Shown here one piece after another: positions 25,312-35,900 of a stretch of DNA of 64,000 nucleotides. The stretch is from Sideroxyarcus emersonii. Its GTDB lineage: Bacteria > Pseudomonadota > Gammaproteobacteria > Burkholderiales > Gallionellaceae. The DNA lies in assembly GCF_021654335.1 (NCBI RefSeq), contig NZ_AP023423.1, positions 838,001 to 902,000 of the forward strand. The letters run 5' to 3'. The position numbers and the translations under genes are program-made. Position 1 is the stretch's first letter, and each line of letters starts with the position of its first letter. The notes beneath the pieces were generated by a model. That model saw only the letters and a program-made list of their open reading frames with translations, did no database searches and was not told the origin of the DNA.

Positions 25312-28107
25312 TCAGTTCGGTTCCTGGTATTGGCTTTCCAGCAGCTTGGCCTGGGCGGCTGCAAGGCGTGCGATGGGTACGCGCGGACCGGAACAGGAAA
25401 CGTAATTGAGTCCGACGTAGTGGCAGAAACGGATGGAGCCGGGATGGCCGCCGTGTTCGCCGCAGATGCCGACTTTCAGTTCGGGGTTGGTGGCGCGGCC
25501 TTTCTGTACCGCCATCTTCATCAACTGTCCGACGCCCTTGATGTCCAGCACCTCGAACGGATTGTCTTCGAGGATGCCGCTCTCGGTGTAGGCGGGCAGG
25601 AACTTGTTCTCCGCATCTTCGCGGCTGAACGAGAAAGTGGCCTGGGTCAGGTCGTTGGTGCCGAACGAGAAGAACTCGGCGGTTTCCGCCATGCGCCCGG
25701 CGCGCATGCAGGCGCGTACCACTTCCAGCATCGAGCCGAACTTGAATTTCACGTCGATGCCGTGGGTCGCCTTCACCTCCTCATGGATGCGCTGCACATA
25801 GCTGTGGATGCGCTTGAGTTCTTCCACCGTCGCCACCTGCGGCACCATGATCTCGGGATGGATCTCGATGCCCTCGTTGGCGCACAGCGCCGCCGCTTCG
25901 AGGATGGCGCGGATCTGCATCGAGTAGATCTCGGGATAGGTGATACCCAGCCGCACGCCCCGATGGCCCAGCATCGGGTTGACTTCGGCCAGCGCACGGA
26001 CCTTCTTCAGCACCACTTCCTTGTTGCTGATCACGTCCTCTTCCAGGTGCGACTCCTTGAATTCGCCCAGCCCGCCCATCAGCTTGGTGAGGCCGTCGGC
26101 ATACTGCTGGTACAGCTTGGGATTGAGCATCTTGAGCGTATCCGGCAGCTCTTCCAGTCCCTTGATGGTGTCGCGCAGCTGGTGCAGGTGCGCGATCTCC
26201 AGTTCGAGCTGCGCGGCGGTGGGCAGGAACTCGTGCATCGGCGGGTCGAGCAGGCGCACGGTGACGGGCAGCCCCTTCATCGCCTTGAAGATGCCCTTGA
26301 AGTCGGCACGTTGTATCGGCAGCAGGCGATCGAGTGCCGCCTGGCGCGCTTCGGTCGTTTCGGCCAGGATCATCTCCTGCACGATGGGCAGGCGGTCGGT
26401 GCTGTTGAACATGCGCTCGGTGCGGCACAGGCCGATACCCATCGCGCCGAATTCGCGCGCGCGTGCGGCATCGTTGGGGGTGTCGGCATTCGCCATCACC
26501 TTGAGCCTGGCCACCTCGTCCGCCCAGGACAGCAGCGTCGCCATCTCGCCGGAAAATTCGGCATGCACGGTCGGCACCTCGCCTGCATAGACGTGGCCGG
26601 TACCGCCGTTGATGGTGATGACGTCGCCTTCATGCAGGGTGGTCTCGCCGATCTGCGCACTGCGCAACACATCGTTGATGACGATCTGCTCGCAGCCGGA
26701 GACGCAGGGTTTGCCCATGCCGCGGGCGACGACGGCGGCGTGCGAGGTCTTGCCGCCGCGGCTGGTCAGGATGCCTTCGGCCTGGAAGAAGCCGTGAATG
26801 TCCTCCGGTTTGGTCTCCTCGCGCACCAGGATGATTTTCTCGCCGGCGCGGCCGCGGATCTCGGCCGTGTCCGCATCGAACACGATCTTGCCGGAGGCGG
26901 CGCCGGGCGAGGCGGGCAGGCCCTGCGCCAGCGATTTGCCGCGGAAGTTGGGCGCCAGTTGCGGTACCAGCAGCTGTTCGAGCGTCGCCGGATCGATGCG
27001 CAGCAGCGCGCGGTCCTTGGTGATCAGTCCTTCGTTGAACATCTCCACCGACGTGCGCACCATGGCGCGTGCATTCATCTTGCCGTTGCGCGTCTGCAGG
27101 CAGTACAGGATGCCTTTCTCGATGGTGAACTCGAAATCCTGCACTTCGTGATAATGCGATTCCAGCCGGTCGCGCAGCGCGATGAGCTGGTGGTAGATCT
27201 CGGGCATCTCTTTTTCCATTTCGGAGATCGCCTTGGGCGTTCGGATCCCCGCCACCACGTCCTCGCCCTGCGCATTGGTCAGGTATTCGCCATAGATGAG
27301 GTTCTCGCCGGTGCCGGGATTGCGGGTGAAGCCCACCCCGGTGCCGGAATCGTTGCCCATGTTGCCGAACACCATGGTGCAGACGTTGACTGCGGTGCCG
27401 TTGGCCATGTCCTTGGTGATCCTGAATTGCTTGCGGTAATCCACCGCACGCTTGCCCATCCAGGAATGGAACACCGCGCCCACCGCGATCTCCAGCTGTT
27501 CGTAAGGATCCTGCGGGAACGGTTTGCCGCTGTGGCGTTGCACGATCTCCAGGAATCCGGCCGCTACTTCCCTGAGATGCTCGGTCTTCAGATCGACATC
27601 CTGCAAGGCGCCGAATTTGCGCTTGATCGCGGTCATGTGCGTGTCGAAATGTTCGTCGCCGATGTTGAGCGCGATCTTGCCGAACAGCTGGATGAAGCGG
27701 CGGTAGGCGTCGTAGGCGAAACGCTCGTTGGCGGTCTGCTTGATCAGCCCCTTGAGCGAAATCTCGTTGAGGCCGAGGTTGAGGATGGTGTCCATCATGC
27801 CCGGCATCGACATGGACGAACCCGAACGCACCGAGACCAGCAGGGGATTGTCGCTGCTGCCGAAGCCCTTGCCGGTCTTCTTCTCCAGCGACTTCATGTG
27901 GGCCTTGATGTCGTCCATCAGGCCTGCGGGCAGCTGGTTCTTTTCCAGGTAGGCGAGGCAGGCCTCGGTGGTGATGGTGAAGCCGGGGGGGACGTTCAGG
28001 CCGATCTGCGTCATCTCGCACAGGTTCGCCCCCTTGCCGCCGAGCAGCATCTTGTTTTTACCGTCGCCTTTTTCGAATTCGAAAATGTATTGTGTGCTGC
28101 CGGTCAT
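25312..28107 (-). CDS. ppdK: Pyruvate, phosphate dikinase
   Basis: 931 residues, normal for PPDK. It interconverts pyruvate, ATP and Pi with PEP, AMP and PPi. The N-terminal ATP-grasp domain begins FEKGDGKNKMLLGGKGANL. The central swivelling domain has the phosphohistidine motif GGKTSHAAVVARGMGKPCV (about residue 455). The C-terminal PEP/pyruvate barrel ends with the GICGEHGGHPGSI motif. The ATG at 28107 follows AGGAGAGG. It lies downstream of nifF on the same strand but is separated by 167 bases and a hairpin. It could direct carbon toward pyruvate or PEP; a nitrogen-fixation role is only suggested by position. Confidence 0.96.
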   Translation of the reverse strand: MTGSTQYIFEFEKGDGKNKMLLGGKGANLCEMTQIGLNVPPGFTITTEACLAYLEKNQLPAGLMDDIKAHMKSLEKKTGKGFGSSDNPLLVSVRSGSSMSMPGMMDTILNLGLNEISLKGLIKQTANERFAYDAYRRFIQLFGKIALNIGDEHFDTHMTAIKRKFGALQDVDLKTEHLREVAAGFLEIVQRHSGKPFPQDPYEQLEIAVGAVFHSWMGKRAVDYRKQFRITKDMANGTAVNVCTMVFGNMGNDSGTGVGFTRNPGTGENLIYGEYLTNAQGEDVVAGIRTPKAISEMEKEMPEIYHQLIALRDRLESHYHEVQDFEFTIEKGILYCLQTRNGKMNARAMVRTSVEMFNEGLITKDRALLRIDPATLEQLLVPQLAPNFRGKSLAQGLPASPGAASGKIVFDADTAEIRGRAGEKIILVREETKPEDIHGFFQAEGILTSRGGKTSHAAVVARGMGKPCVSGCEQIVINDVLRSAQIGETTLHEGDVITINGGTGHVYAGEVPTVHAEFSGEMATLLSWADEVARLKVMANADTPNDAARAREFGAMGIGLCRTERMFNSTDRLPIVQEMILAETTEARQAALDRLLPIQRADFKGIFKAMKGLPVTVRLLDPPMHEFLPTAAQLELEIAHLHQLRDTIKGLEELPDTLKMLNPKLYQQYADGLTKLMGGLGEFKESHLEEDVISNKEVVLKKVRALAEVNPMLGHRGVRLGITYPEIYSMQIRAILEAAALCANEGIEIHPEIMVPQVATVEELKRIHSYVQRIHEEVKATHGIDVKFKFGSMLEVVRACMRAGRMAETAEFFSFGTNDLTQATFSFSREDAENKFLPAYTESGILEDNPFEVLDIKGVGQLMKMAVQKGRATNPELKVGICGEHGGHPGSIRFCHYVGLNYVSCSGPRVPIARLAAAQAKLLESQYQEPN

Positions 28108-28225
28108 CGCGCCTCTCCTTAGCTTGCATGAAAGAAACCAAAGGACATCTTCAGACTGCTTGTGGGCTTGCAGGCGGAATGTTACGCCTGATTGGCGCGT
28201 TGTGGCACGGTCGTGCAGCATCGTT

Positions 28226-28254
28226 CTCCGTGACACGAGGAGGGTGTCACGGAG
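28226..28254. terminator. Hairpin between nifF and ppdK
   Basis: A perfect 11-base stem CTCCGTGACAC / GTGTCACGGAG with a seven-base loop, 21 bases after the nifF stop. No T run follows, so it may separate nifF from ppdK only partly. Confidence 0.6.
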
Positions 28255-28274
28255 CGAGGCCGGGAGGGATGGCG

Positions 28275-29443
<1,169 letters not shown>

Positions 29444-29482
29444 GGTGCACCTTGTCGTGTTGAATGATGGAGTGCCAAATTC

Positions 29483-29498
29483 AGCAATATCCGTACCA
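29483..29498 (-). promoter_or_regulatory. Sigma-54 (-24/-12) promoter of the unknown gene-nifF unit
   Basis: Read on the minus strand, TGGTACGGATATTGCT matches the YTGGYACG-N4-TTGCW form of the consensus. It ends 39 bases before the start codon. No TGT-N10-ACA was seen within about 200 bases upstream. Confidence 0.8.
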
Positions 29499-29549
29499 CT
29501 ACCGCAGGCGTTTTTTCAGTTACTATTTGGCAGAGACCAAAACGCTGCA

Positions 29550-30116
29550 ATGAACATGAGCAAAGCCTTCACCCGTGAAACCGACGACGATGACGACGAT
29601 GCGGGGCCGTCATTGCCCGCCATCCCCGCCGGCAGCAAGAACTACATCACCCCGGCGGGCTACCGCCGCCTGAAAGAGGAATACATGCACCTGCTGGATG
29701 TGGAACGTCCGGCGCTGGTGCAGACCGTGGCCTGGGCGGCTTCCAACGGCGACCGCTCGGAGAACGGGGACTATATCTATGGCAAGAAGCGGCTGCGCGA
29801 GATCGACCGCCGCCTGCGCTTCCTTGCCAAGCGACTGGAAAATTCCGAGGTGATCGATCCGGAACAGCGCCGGGGCTGCGAACAGGTGTTCTTTGGCGCG
29901 ACGGTCACGGTGTGCCACGGCGACGGCACGGAGCGGACCTACAGCATCGTCGGCATCGACGAGGCGGATGCCGGCAGCGGGCTGATCAGCTGGGTGTCGC
30001 CGCTGGCGCGTACGCTGCTCAAGGCGCGCGTGGAGGATGCCGTGATGTTGCGCCTGCCCGACGGCGTGGAAGAACTGGTGGTGGTCGAGATCGTCTACCA
30101 GAGTATCGAGTTGTAA
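29550..30116 (+). CDS. greB: GreB: transcription elongation factor
   Basis: 188 residues. An acidic N-terminal extension (ETDDDDDDAG) precedes the coiled-coil domain (YITPAGYRRLKEEYMHL to about residue 95), which contains the SNGDRSENGDYIYGKKRLREID segment (quoted by its ends: SNGDRSEN and KRLREID). The C-terminal FKBP-like domain begins near FFGATVTV. GreB binds the RNA polymerase secondary channel and stimulates cleavage of backtracked RNA. YIYGKKR is diagnostic for GreB versus GreA. The start is not marked by a strong ribosome site. Confidence 0.92.
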   Translation: MNMSKAFTRETDDDDDDAGPSLPAIPAGSKNYITPAGYRRLKEEYMHLLDVERPALVQTVAWAASNGDRSENGDYIYGKKRLREIDRRLRFLAKRLENSEVIDPEQRRGCEQVFFGATVTVCHGDGTERTYSIVGIDEADAGSGLISWVSPLARTLLKARVEDAVMLRLPDGVEELVVVEIVYQSIEL

Positions 30117-30196
30117 ATGTCCTGATGCCGGTCTGTCACCAAGCGGGCGACCGGGTATGTGCCGATATCGTGAAAACATTTCGCCGGAGGTGATCC

Positions 30197-30538
30197 ATGA
30201 AGACGCAGGTTTATATATTGCTGGCAATACTGGTGTGCGGTCTGGCGGCGGGGCCGGCGAATGCGAACACCGTGATCGGGGCGGTCTCCTGCGCGCAATG
30301 GCAGGACAGGAAGAACAGGCCCGCCGATGCCGAGGCGTATGCGGTCTGGCTCAATGGCTATCTCTCCGGGGCGAATGGCATGTACGGCGAGATGCTCGCG
30401 CGGGACTTCATCCGGAACTCGGACAAGATCTCGATCCAGGACTGGACGGATGTGTATTGCGACAAACATCCCAAGGCGATGCTGCAGGATAGCGCAGACG
30501 CACTGGTCAAGCTGCTGATCCGGGACCTGCCGTTCTGA
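30197..30538 (+). CDS. Small exported protein, HdeA/Rap1a-like
   Basis: 113 residues. A signal peptide (about residues 1-24, ending ANA) precedes an about 89-residue helical domain with two cysteines (VSCAQW and VYCDKHP) that could form one disulfide. The pattern C..W...AYAVWLNGYLSG...WTDVYC...L resembles the HdeA/Rap1a group of small periplasmic proteins; this is tentative. GGAGGTGATCC precedes the ATG. It is followed by the DMT transporter gene. Confidence 0.7.
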   Translation: MKTQVYILLAILVCGLAAGPANANTVIGAVSCAQWQDRKNRPADAEAYAVWLNGYLSGANGMYGEMLARDFIRNSDKISIQDWTDVYCDKHPKAMLQDSADALVKLLIRDLPF

Positions 30539-30546
30539 AGCAGCGG

Positions 30547-31437
30547 ATGCCGGCAACCAGCACAGCGCGATCCCGTACGCGCATCATTGCCCTGACGTCG
30601 CTGGCGATGCTCGCGTTCGCCGGCAATTCGCTGCTGTGCCGCGTCGCATTGCGGCATTCCGGCATCGATGCGGCGAGTTTCACCGCGATCCGGCTGGCCG
30701 CCGGTGCGGCGGTGCTGTGGCTGGTCGTGCGGATGCAGCGCGGCGCGCTCCCGGGCCAGGGCAACTGGTGGTCGGCGCTTGCGTTATTCGCCTATGCGGC
30801 TGGGTTTTCCTTTGCCTATGTGAGCCTTCCCGCCGCCACCGGCGCATTGTTGCTGTTCGGCGCTGTGCAGGCAACGATGATCGGATACGGCATCCGGGCG
30901 GGAGAAAGGCTGCAAAAAATACAGCTGGCGGGCCTTGTGCTTGCGCTCGCCGGACTGGTCGGCCTGCTGCTGCCGGGACTGTCCGCGCCGCCATTGCTTG
31001 GCTCCTTGTTGATGCTGGGCGCCGGTGTCGCGTGGGGCGTGTATTCCTTGCGCGGGAAGGGGGCCGGCGATCCGACCAGGGTGACCGCCGGGAATTTCTT
31101 GCGAGCAGCCGCGATTGCCGCTTTCTTGAGCCTGTCGCTGCATGATGCTGCTGCCGTGGATGGCGCCGGATTGTTGTACGCGGTATTGTCCGGTGCGCTG
31201 GCCTCCGGGATCGGCTATGCCGTCTGGTACACCGTGCTGCCCGCGCTGAAAGCGACGCATGCGGCGACCGTACAGCTGAGCGTCCCGGTGCTGGCCGCGG
31301 TCGGCGGGGTCGCATTCCTGGCCGAACCGCTCACGCTGCGTCTGGCATTCGCATCTGTCGCCATACTCGGCGGAATCGCGCTGGTCATCCTGGAGAAACC
31401 GGATGCTCCCGCCGATCGATCTGCGCCGCGCAACTGA
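30547..31437 (+). CDS. EamA-family (DMT superfamily) transporter
   Basis: 296 residues with ten predicted transmembrane helices in two EamA repeats (first ending around residue 135, second around 285). Typical EamA signatures are SLLCRVALRHSGIDAASFTAIRL (start: SLLCRVALRH) and the second-repeat YTVLPALKATHAATVQLSVP (20 residues). Members export amino acids or other metabolites; the substrate here is unknown. It starts nine bases after the preceding gene. Confidence 0.9.
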   Translation: MPATSTARSRTRIIALTSLAMLAFAGNSLLCRVALRHSGIDAASFTAIRLAAGAAVLWLVVRMQRGALPGQGNWWSALALFAYAAGFSFAYVSLPAATGALLLFGAVQATMIGYGIRAGERLQKIQLAGLVLALAGLVGLLLPGLSAPPLLGSLLMLGAGVAWGVYSLRGKGAGDPTRVTAGNFLRAAAIAAFLSLSLHDAAAVDGAGLLYAVLSGALASGIGYAVWYTVLPALKATHAATVQLSVPVLAAVGGVAFLAEPLTLRLAFASVAILGGIALVILEKPDAPADRSAPRN

Positions 31438-31467
31438 AACGCAGCCGACTACCGGCTCGCAGAGGCT

Positions 31468-32553
31468 TTATGGTTTCGACACCAGGCGGTAATCCGCCGG
31501 CACCGTGAACAGGCTGTCGTGCAGCTGGTCGAGCTTGAGCGATTTGACCTCGACGGTGAACGACAATATCGGCTCGCCCTCGGCCGCTTTCATCGTCTCT
31601 TCGGTCTTCTGTTTTGCGAACATCCCGGTCAGGCCGGAAACCAGTCCTTGCGGGCTGGCCGAGATCGATTCCTGGCGGGCCGGCTCTTCCCTGGTTTCCT
31701 TGGGCGCGCAGGCGTTGCCGTCCATGCTCCATGCCAGATGGGTCGAGATCGGGTATCCCCTGATCTTTTCCATTTGCCTGCCAGCGTCGAGGAACGCCTT
31801 GAGATCTGCCTGTTTCAGGGTGCTTGCCATGTATGCCGCGATCAGCTTGGCGGCATCGGACGGGAGTATCTGCTGCTTGCCGGCAGGGGCAACGGCCCCC
31901 GCAAATGCGCGGGCGTAGGCTTCTTCCATATTCAGCGCATCGCGTATGGAACGGGACATCGGCGTGGTCCAGATGTCCATGTTCAACGTGCTGGTCGAAT
32001 TGCGCGCCGCGTTGTCGCGCAGCTTGACCACCCAGGCGACCTGGTATCCGTCCGTGTCGAAACCGTTGATGGTCTTCTTTTGCCCAGTCGCCTTTACCGT
32101 GAAGCTGGTGTGCGCGATGCTCATGGTGCAACCGGATTCATGCCGCGCCTTGGGCGGTTGCTGAGTATCGTTTTGTTTGGGCGCTGCCCGCTTCGAGGTT
32201 TCGGCGCAACCCTTCAGGGGGCATTCGCTGTATTCCTGTTTTTCAGTGTCGAGCAGCCACTGCAGGTTGCGGTCGATGCGCGAAATCCGGATCCCCGATT
32301 TCGATCCGATCAGATAGCCGGAGAAGGTGCCGGTGCCCTTGAACATCGATTCGTCACGGCGCATGTTGCTGCGCACATAACCCAGTTCGGTGCTTTCGGT
32401 GGGGAAGAAGCCTTTGATGCCGTTGTTGACGACATGCCGTTCTATCACGGCGGTGGGGTGGAGGGGGGAGTCGTCGGCCACGACGACCGGTTTCGCTGCG
32501 CATCCCGCAAGCGCAGCTGCAACGGCGATGGTGCAAAGAGAATTGCGCGACAT
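31468..32553 (-). CDS. Lipoprotein of unknown function
   Basis: 361 residues. The N-terminal signal ends in the lipobox LAGC (Cys at about residue 18), so the protein is lipid-anchored in the envelope; AAKPV follows the Cys. The mature part has four further Cys residues (SECPLKGCAE, SGCTMS and NACAP) and mixed alpha/beta character, ending VPADYRLVSKP. No family recognised. It is convergent with the DMT transporter. Confidence 0.8.
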   Translation of the reverse strand: MSRNSLCTIAVAAALAGCAAKPVVVADDSPLHPTAVIERHVVNNGIKGFFPTESTELGYVRSNMRRDESMFKGTGTFSGYLIGSKSGIRISRIDRNLQWLLDTEKQEYSECPLKGCAETSKRAAPKQNDTQQPPKARHESGCTMSIAHTSFTVKATGQKKTINGFDTDGYQVAWVVKLRDNAARNSTSTLNMDIWTTPMSRSIRDALNMEEAYARAFAGAVAPAGKQQILPSDAAKLIAAYMASTLKQADLKAFLDAGRQMEKIRGYPISTHLAWSMDGNACAPKETREEPARQESISASPQGLVSGLTGMFAKQKTEETMKAAEGEPILSFTVEVKSLKLDQLHDSLFTVPADYRLVSKP

Positions 32554-32946
32554 ATCCCCTCCCGTTCGAATTTTCTGCGCCGATTATGAATCTTTTTCGG
32601 CCCGCTCGGTAGGATTTGAGCCAGCCGGGGTGTCGTCCGGGATTATGGGGGCGATCAGGCTTGCTGTGTGTGCGGCATCGGGCCGTTGCCTGGAGCCTGT
32701 TTTCAACCCCCATTCCCATGCATATCCACATGAGTTTAAAGGGTAATATGGTGCATCGGCGTACGTTCGATTGGTCGGGTTAGTTGTTATAATCCGGCCA
32801 GTGCATGATTGATTCCCTGTTCACCCTGCAAGGCCGTTCGATGCCGGCATGGCATGGATAGCCGGAACCTTCCTACATATAAAAATTATTCATCTCCCAC
32901 TCCGGGCATTTCGGTTCGACTGCATGGGCAGGCGAAATGGCGATTC
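32554..32946. other. Intergenic region upstream of the GGDEF-EAL gene
   Basis: A perfect -10 hexamer TATAAT lies at 32788-32793, but no good -35 at the correct spacing was found. The transcript would have an about 150-base leader before the chosen start. Nothing else is recognisable. Confidence 0.45.
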
Positions 32947-35900
32947 ATGGGCAACGACATTCAAACATCGATACCTTCCGGTCAGTTCCTGATCGATCAA
33001 TCCCAGGCGAGCAAATGGAAGAATTACGGCCGCTACCTGCCCTGGCTGGTGCTGATGGTTTCGTTGATCGCCACCTACCTGCTATGGAATGTGCAGGAAC
33101 AGGCGGTCGAGCAGAACGCCAGGGATTATTTCGACTTCCGCGTGAACGACACGGTCGACAAGACGGAGAACCGGCTGCATCTGTATCAGGAGGCCCTGCG
33201 CGGGGCGCAAGCCCTGTTTGATGCCACCGGCGAAGTCGATCGGGACGAGTTCAGGAAATATGTAGCGAGCCTGAATCTGGGCACGACATACCCCGGCATC
33301 CAGGGCATCGGTTTTTCGCTGCGTATCGCGCCGCGGGAATTGCCAGGCCATATCGCCTCCATGCGCAGGCAAGGCTTTCCCGACTACACAGTCAGGCCCG
33401 CGGGCGCGCGCGAGTCCTATACCTCGATCATCTATCTGGAACCGTTCGATTGGCGCAACCGGCGGGCTTTCGGCTATGACATGTATTCGGAGTCGGTGCG
33501 GCGCGGAGCGATGGAGGCCGCGCGCGATACCGCGCAGGCCGCGATGTCGGGCAAGGTGGAACTGGTTCAGGAGACCAGCCAGGATGTGCAAGCCGGATTC
33601 CTGCTCTATTTCCCGGTTTACCGCGGAGGGACGCCGCATGCCACGCTGGCCGAGCGGCGTGCCAATCTGGCCGGATGGGTCTATTCGCCGTTCCGCATGG
33701 GCGACTTGATGCGCGGCATTTTCGGAGAGCGCGCCAACGAACTGGACATCCGTTTCCATGATGGAAACGAGATATCCGGCCCCACCCTGATGTACGAATC
33801 CGGTTCCGGCCACAATCCCGATCCGCGCTTCCTGGCGATCCGGCATCTGCAGATCGCCGGCCATGAATGGACCATGCAGATCGGTTCCCAGCCGGCCATG
33901 GAGGCGCGATTCAACACCAGCCAGCCTTACTGGATCGCGGCCGGCGGGGGCGTGGTCAGCCTGCTGCTCGCGCTGATCACCTGGCTGACGATCAATGGCC
34001 GCAGGCGCGCCATCCAGCTTGCGGTCGATCTCAACCAGAGCCTGATCGACAGCAGGGAGGCGCTGCAGCAGGAGAACGAAAAAAACCTGGCGCTGTTGCG
34101 CAATGCCAGCGACGGGATCCATATTCTCGATGCTGCCGGCAATGTGATCGAGGCCAGCGACTCGTTCTGCAGCATGCTGGGTTACCGGCGCGATGAAGTG
34201 ATCGGGATGAATGTGTCGCAGTGGGATGCGGGATTCGAGGATGCCGGCCAGTTGCGTGCCGTCGTCAAAAAGCAGTTCGATTATCCGGCCCGATCCCAGT
34301 TCGAAACGCGCCACAGACGCCGGGACGGTACGATCTTCGACGTGGAGGTGAGCGGGTTTGCGCTCATGCTGGGCGGCAAGCCGGTGCTGTTCAACTCTTC
34401 GCGCGACATCACGGAACGCAAGCAGCTGCAGAGGCATTTGCAGGAGGAGCGCGATTTCGTCGCCGCCATCCTGCAGTCCGCCGGCCCCCTGATCCTGGTG
34501 CTCGACCGCCATGGCTCCATCGTCCGCTTCAACCGTGCGGCGGAAGAATTCACCGGCTACCGTTTCGACGAAGTCAGGGACAGGCCCTACTTCTGGCGCA
34601 AGTTCCTGCCGCCCTGGCAGCAGGCTGGGGTCGAGCACGTGTTCGAGTCGGCCCTGGCCGGACAGATCTCGACAAACTACGAGAACTTCTGGATGAGCCG
34701 CGACGGGAAGGTGCGGCTGTTCAACTGGACGAACGCACTGATCCTGGACGGCAGCGGCAAGGCCAGTTTCCTGATCGCCATCGGCAACGACATCACCGAG
34801 AAACGGAAAGCGGAAGATCTGGTGGTCGAGAACGAGCAGCGCCTGCTGGAGATACTCAACCTGAGCCCCATCGCCGTGCGGATCGCTTCCAGACAGGAGC
34901 GGAAAGTGCTGTTCTGCAATGCCGGCTATGCAGAACTGATCAGGAATCCCAATGCCATCGGCGACGATCCCGGGAAGTATTACGCCAGAGAGGATGAATA
35001 CGACGAGATCCTGGCCGAACTGTCGCGCGGAAAGCCCATCATCAACCGCGAGGTCCAGCTGCATATCCCCGGCAGCGGTTCGGTCTGGACGCTCGCCTCC
35101 TATATGCCGATCAGGTATCGCGGCGAAGATGCGGTGCTGGGCTGGTTCTACGATATCACCGAGCGCAAGCTGTATACCGTCAGGCTGTTCCAGAGCGAGA
35201 TGGAGTACCGTCACCTGATCGAATTGCTGCCCTATGGCGTCCTCATCCATCGCGACGGAAAGGTGCTCTTCGCCAACCAGACGGCGGCAACGCTGTTGCG
35301 GGCCGGGGAGTCCGAAAGCCTGGTCGGCACCCAGGTACTGCAGCTGGTGCATCCCGATTATCGGGGCATCGTCATGCAGCGCGCCCGCGCCGCCATCGAG
35401 CAGGGGGAGAACTCGGCGGTGATCGAGGAAAAACTGGTCAGGCTGGACGGCAGCGTGTTTTACGCCGAGGTTGGTGCCATCTCGGTGCTGTTCGAGAATC
35501 AGCCGGCCTCGCTCGCCGTATTTGTGGACGTCACGCAACGCAAGCAGAACGAGGACGAGTTGCGCCTTGCGGCATCGGTGTACCGGAGCAGCAGCGAAGG
35601 CATGCTGATCACGGATGCCGAGTCGCGCATCGTCGCGATCAATCCTGCCTTCACCAAGCTGACAGGCTATACGGCGGAGGAGGTGATCGGGCAGACGCCG
35701 CGGATCCTGAAATCCGGCCTGCAGTCGAAGGAGTTCTATCAGGACATGTGGCTGCAGTTACAGGCAGCCGGGCATTGGCGCGGCGAACTGTGGAACCGGC
35801 GCAAGGACGGGAACGTGTATGCGGAACACCTGACCATCAATGTGGAGAAGCGCGACGACGGCAGCGTGCATCGCTATGTGGCGCTGTTCTCGGATATCAC

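Noticed and set aside
28203-28218. Sigma-54-like sequence TGGCACGGTCGTGCAG on the plus strand between nifF and ppdK
   Set aside because: The GG and GC doublets are one base too close and no gene is oriented to use it; both flanking genes are on the minus strand.
29500-29700. NifA UAS for the unknown gene-nifF promoter
   Set aside because: No TGT-N10-ACA was found in about 200 bases upstream, so only the -24/-12 element is claimed.
32788-32793. Complete sigma-70 promoter for the GGDEF-EAL gene
   Set aside because: Only the TATAAT is convincing; TTGGTC nearby is at the wrong spacing.
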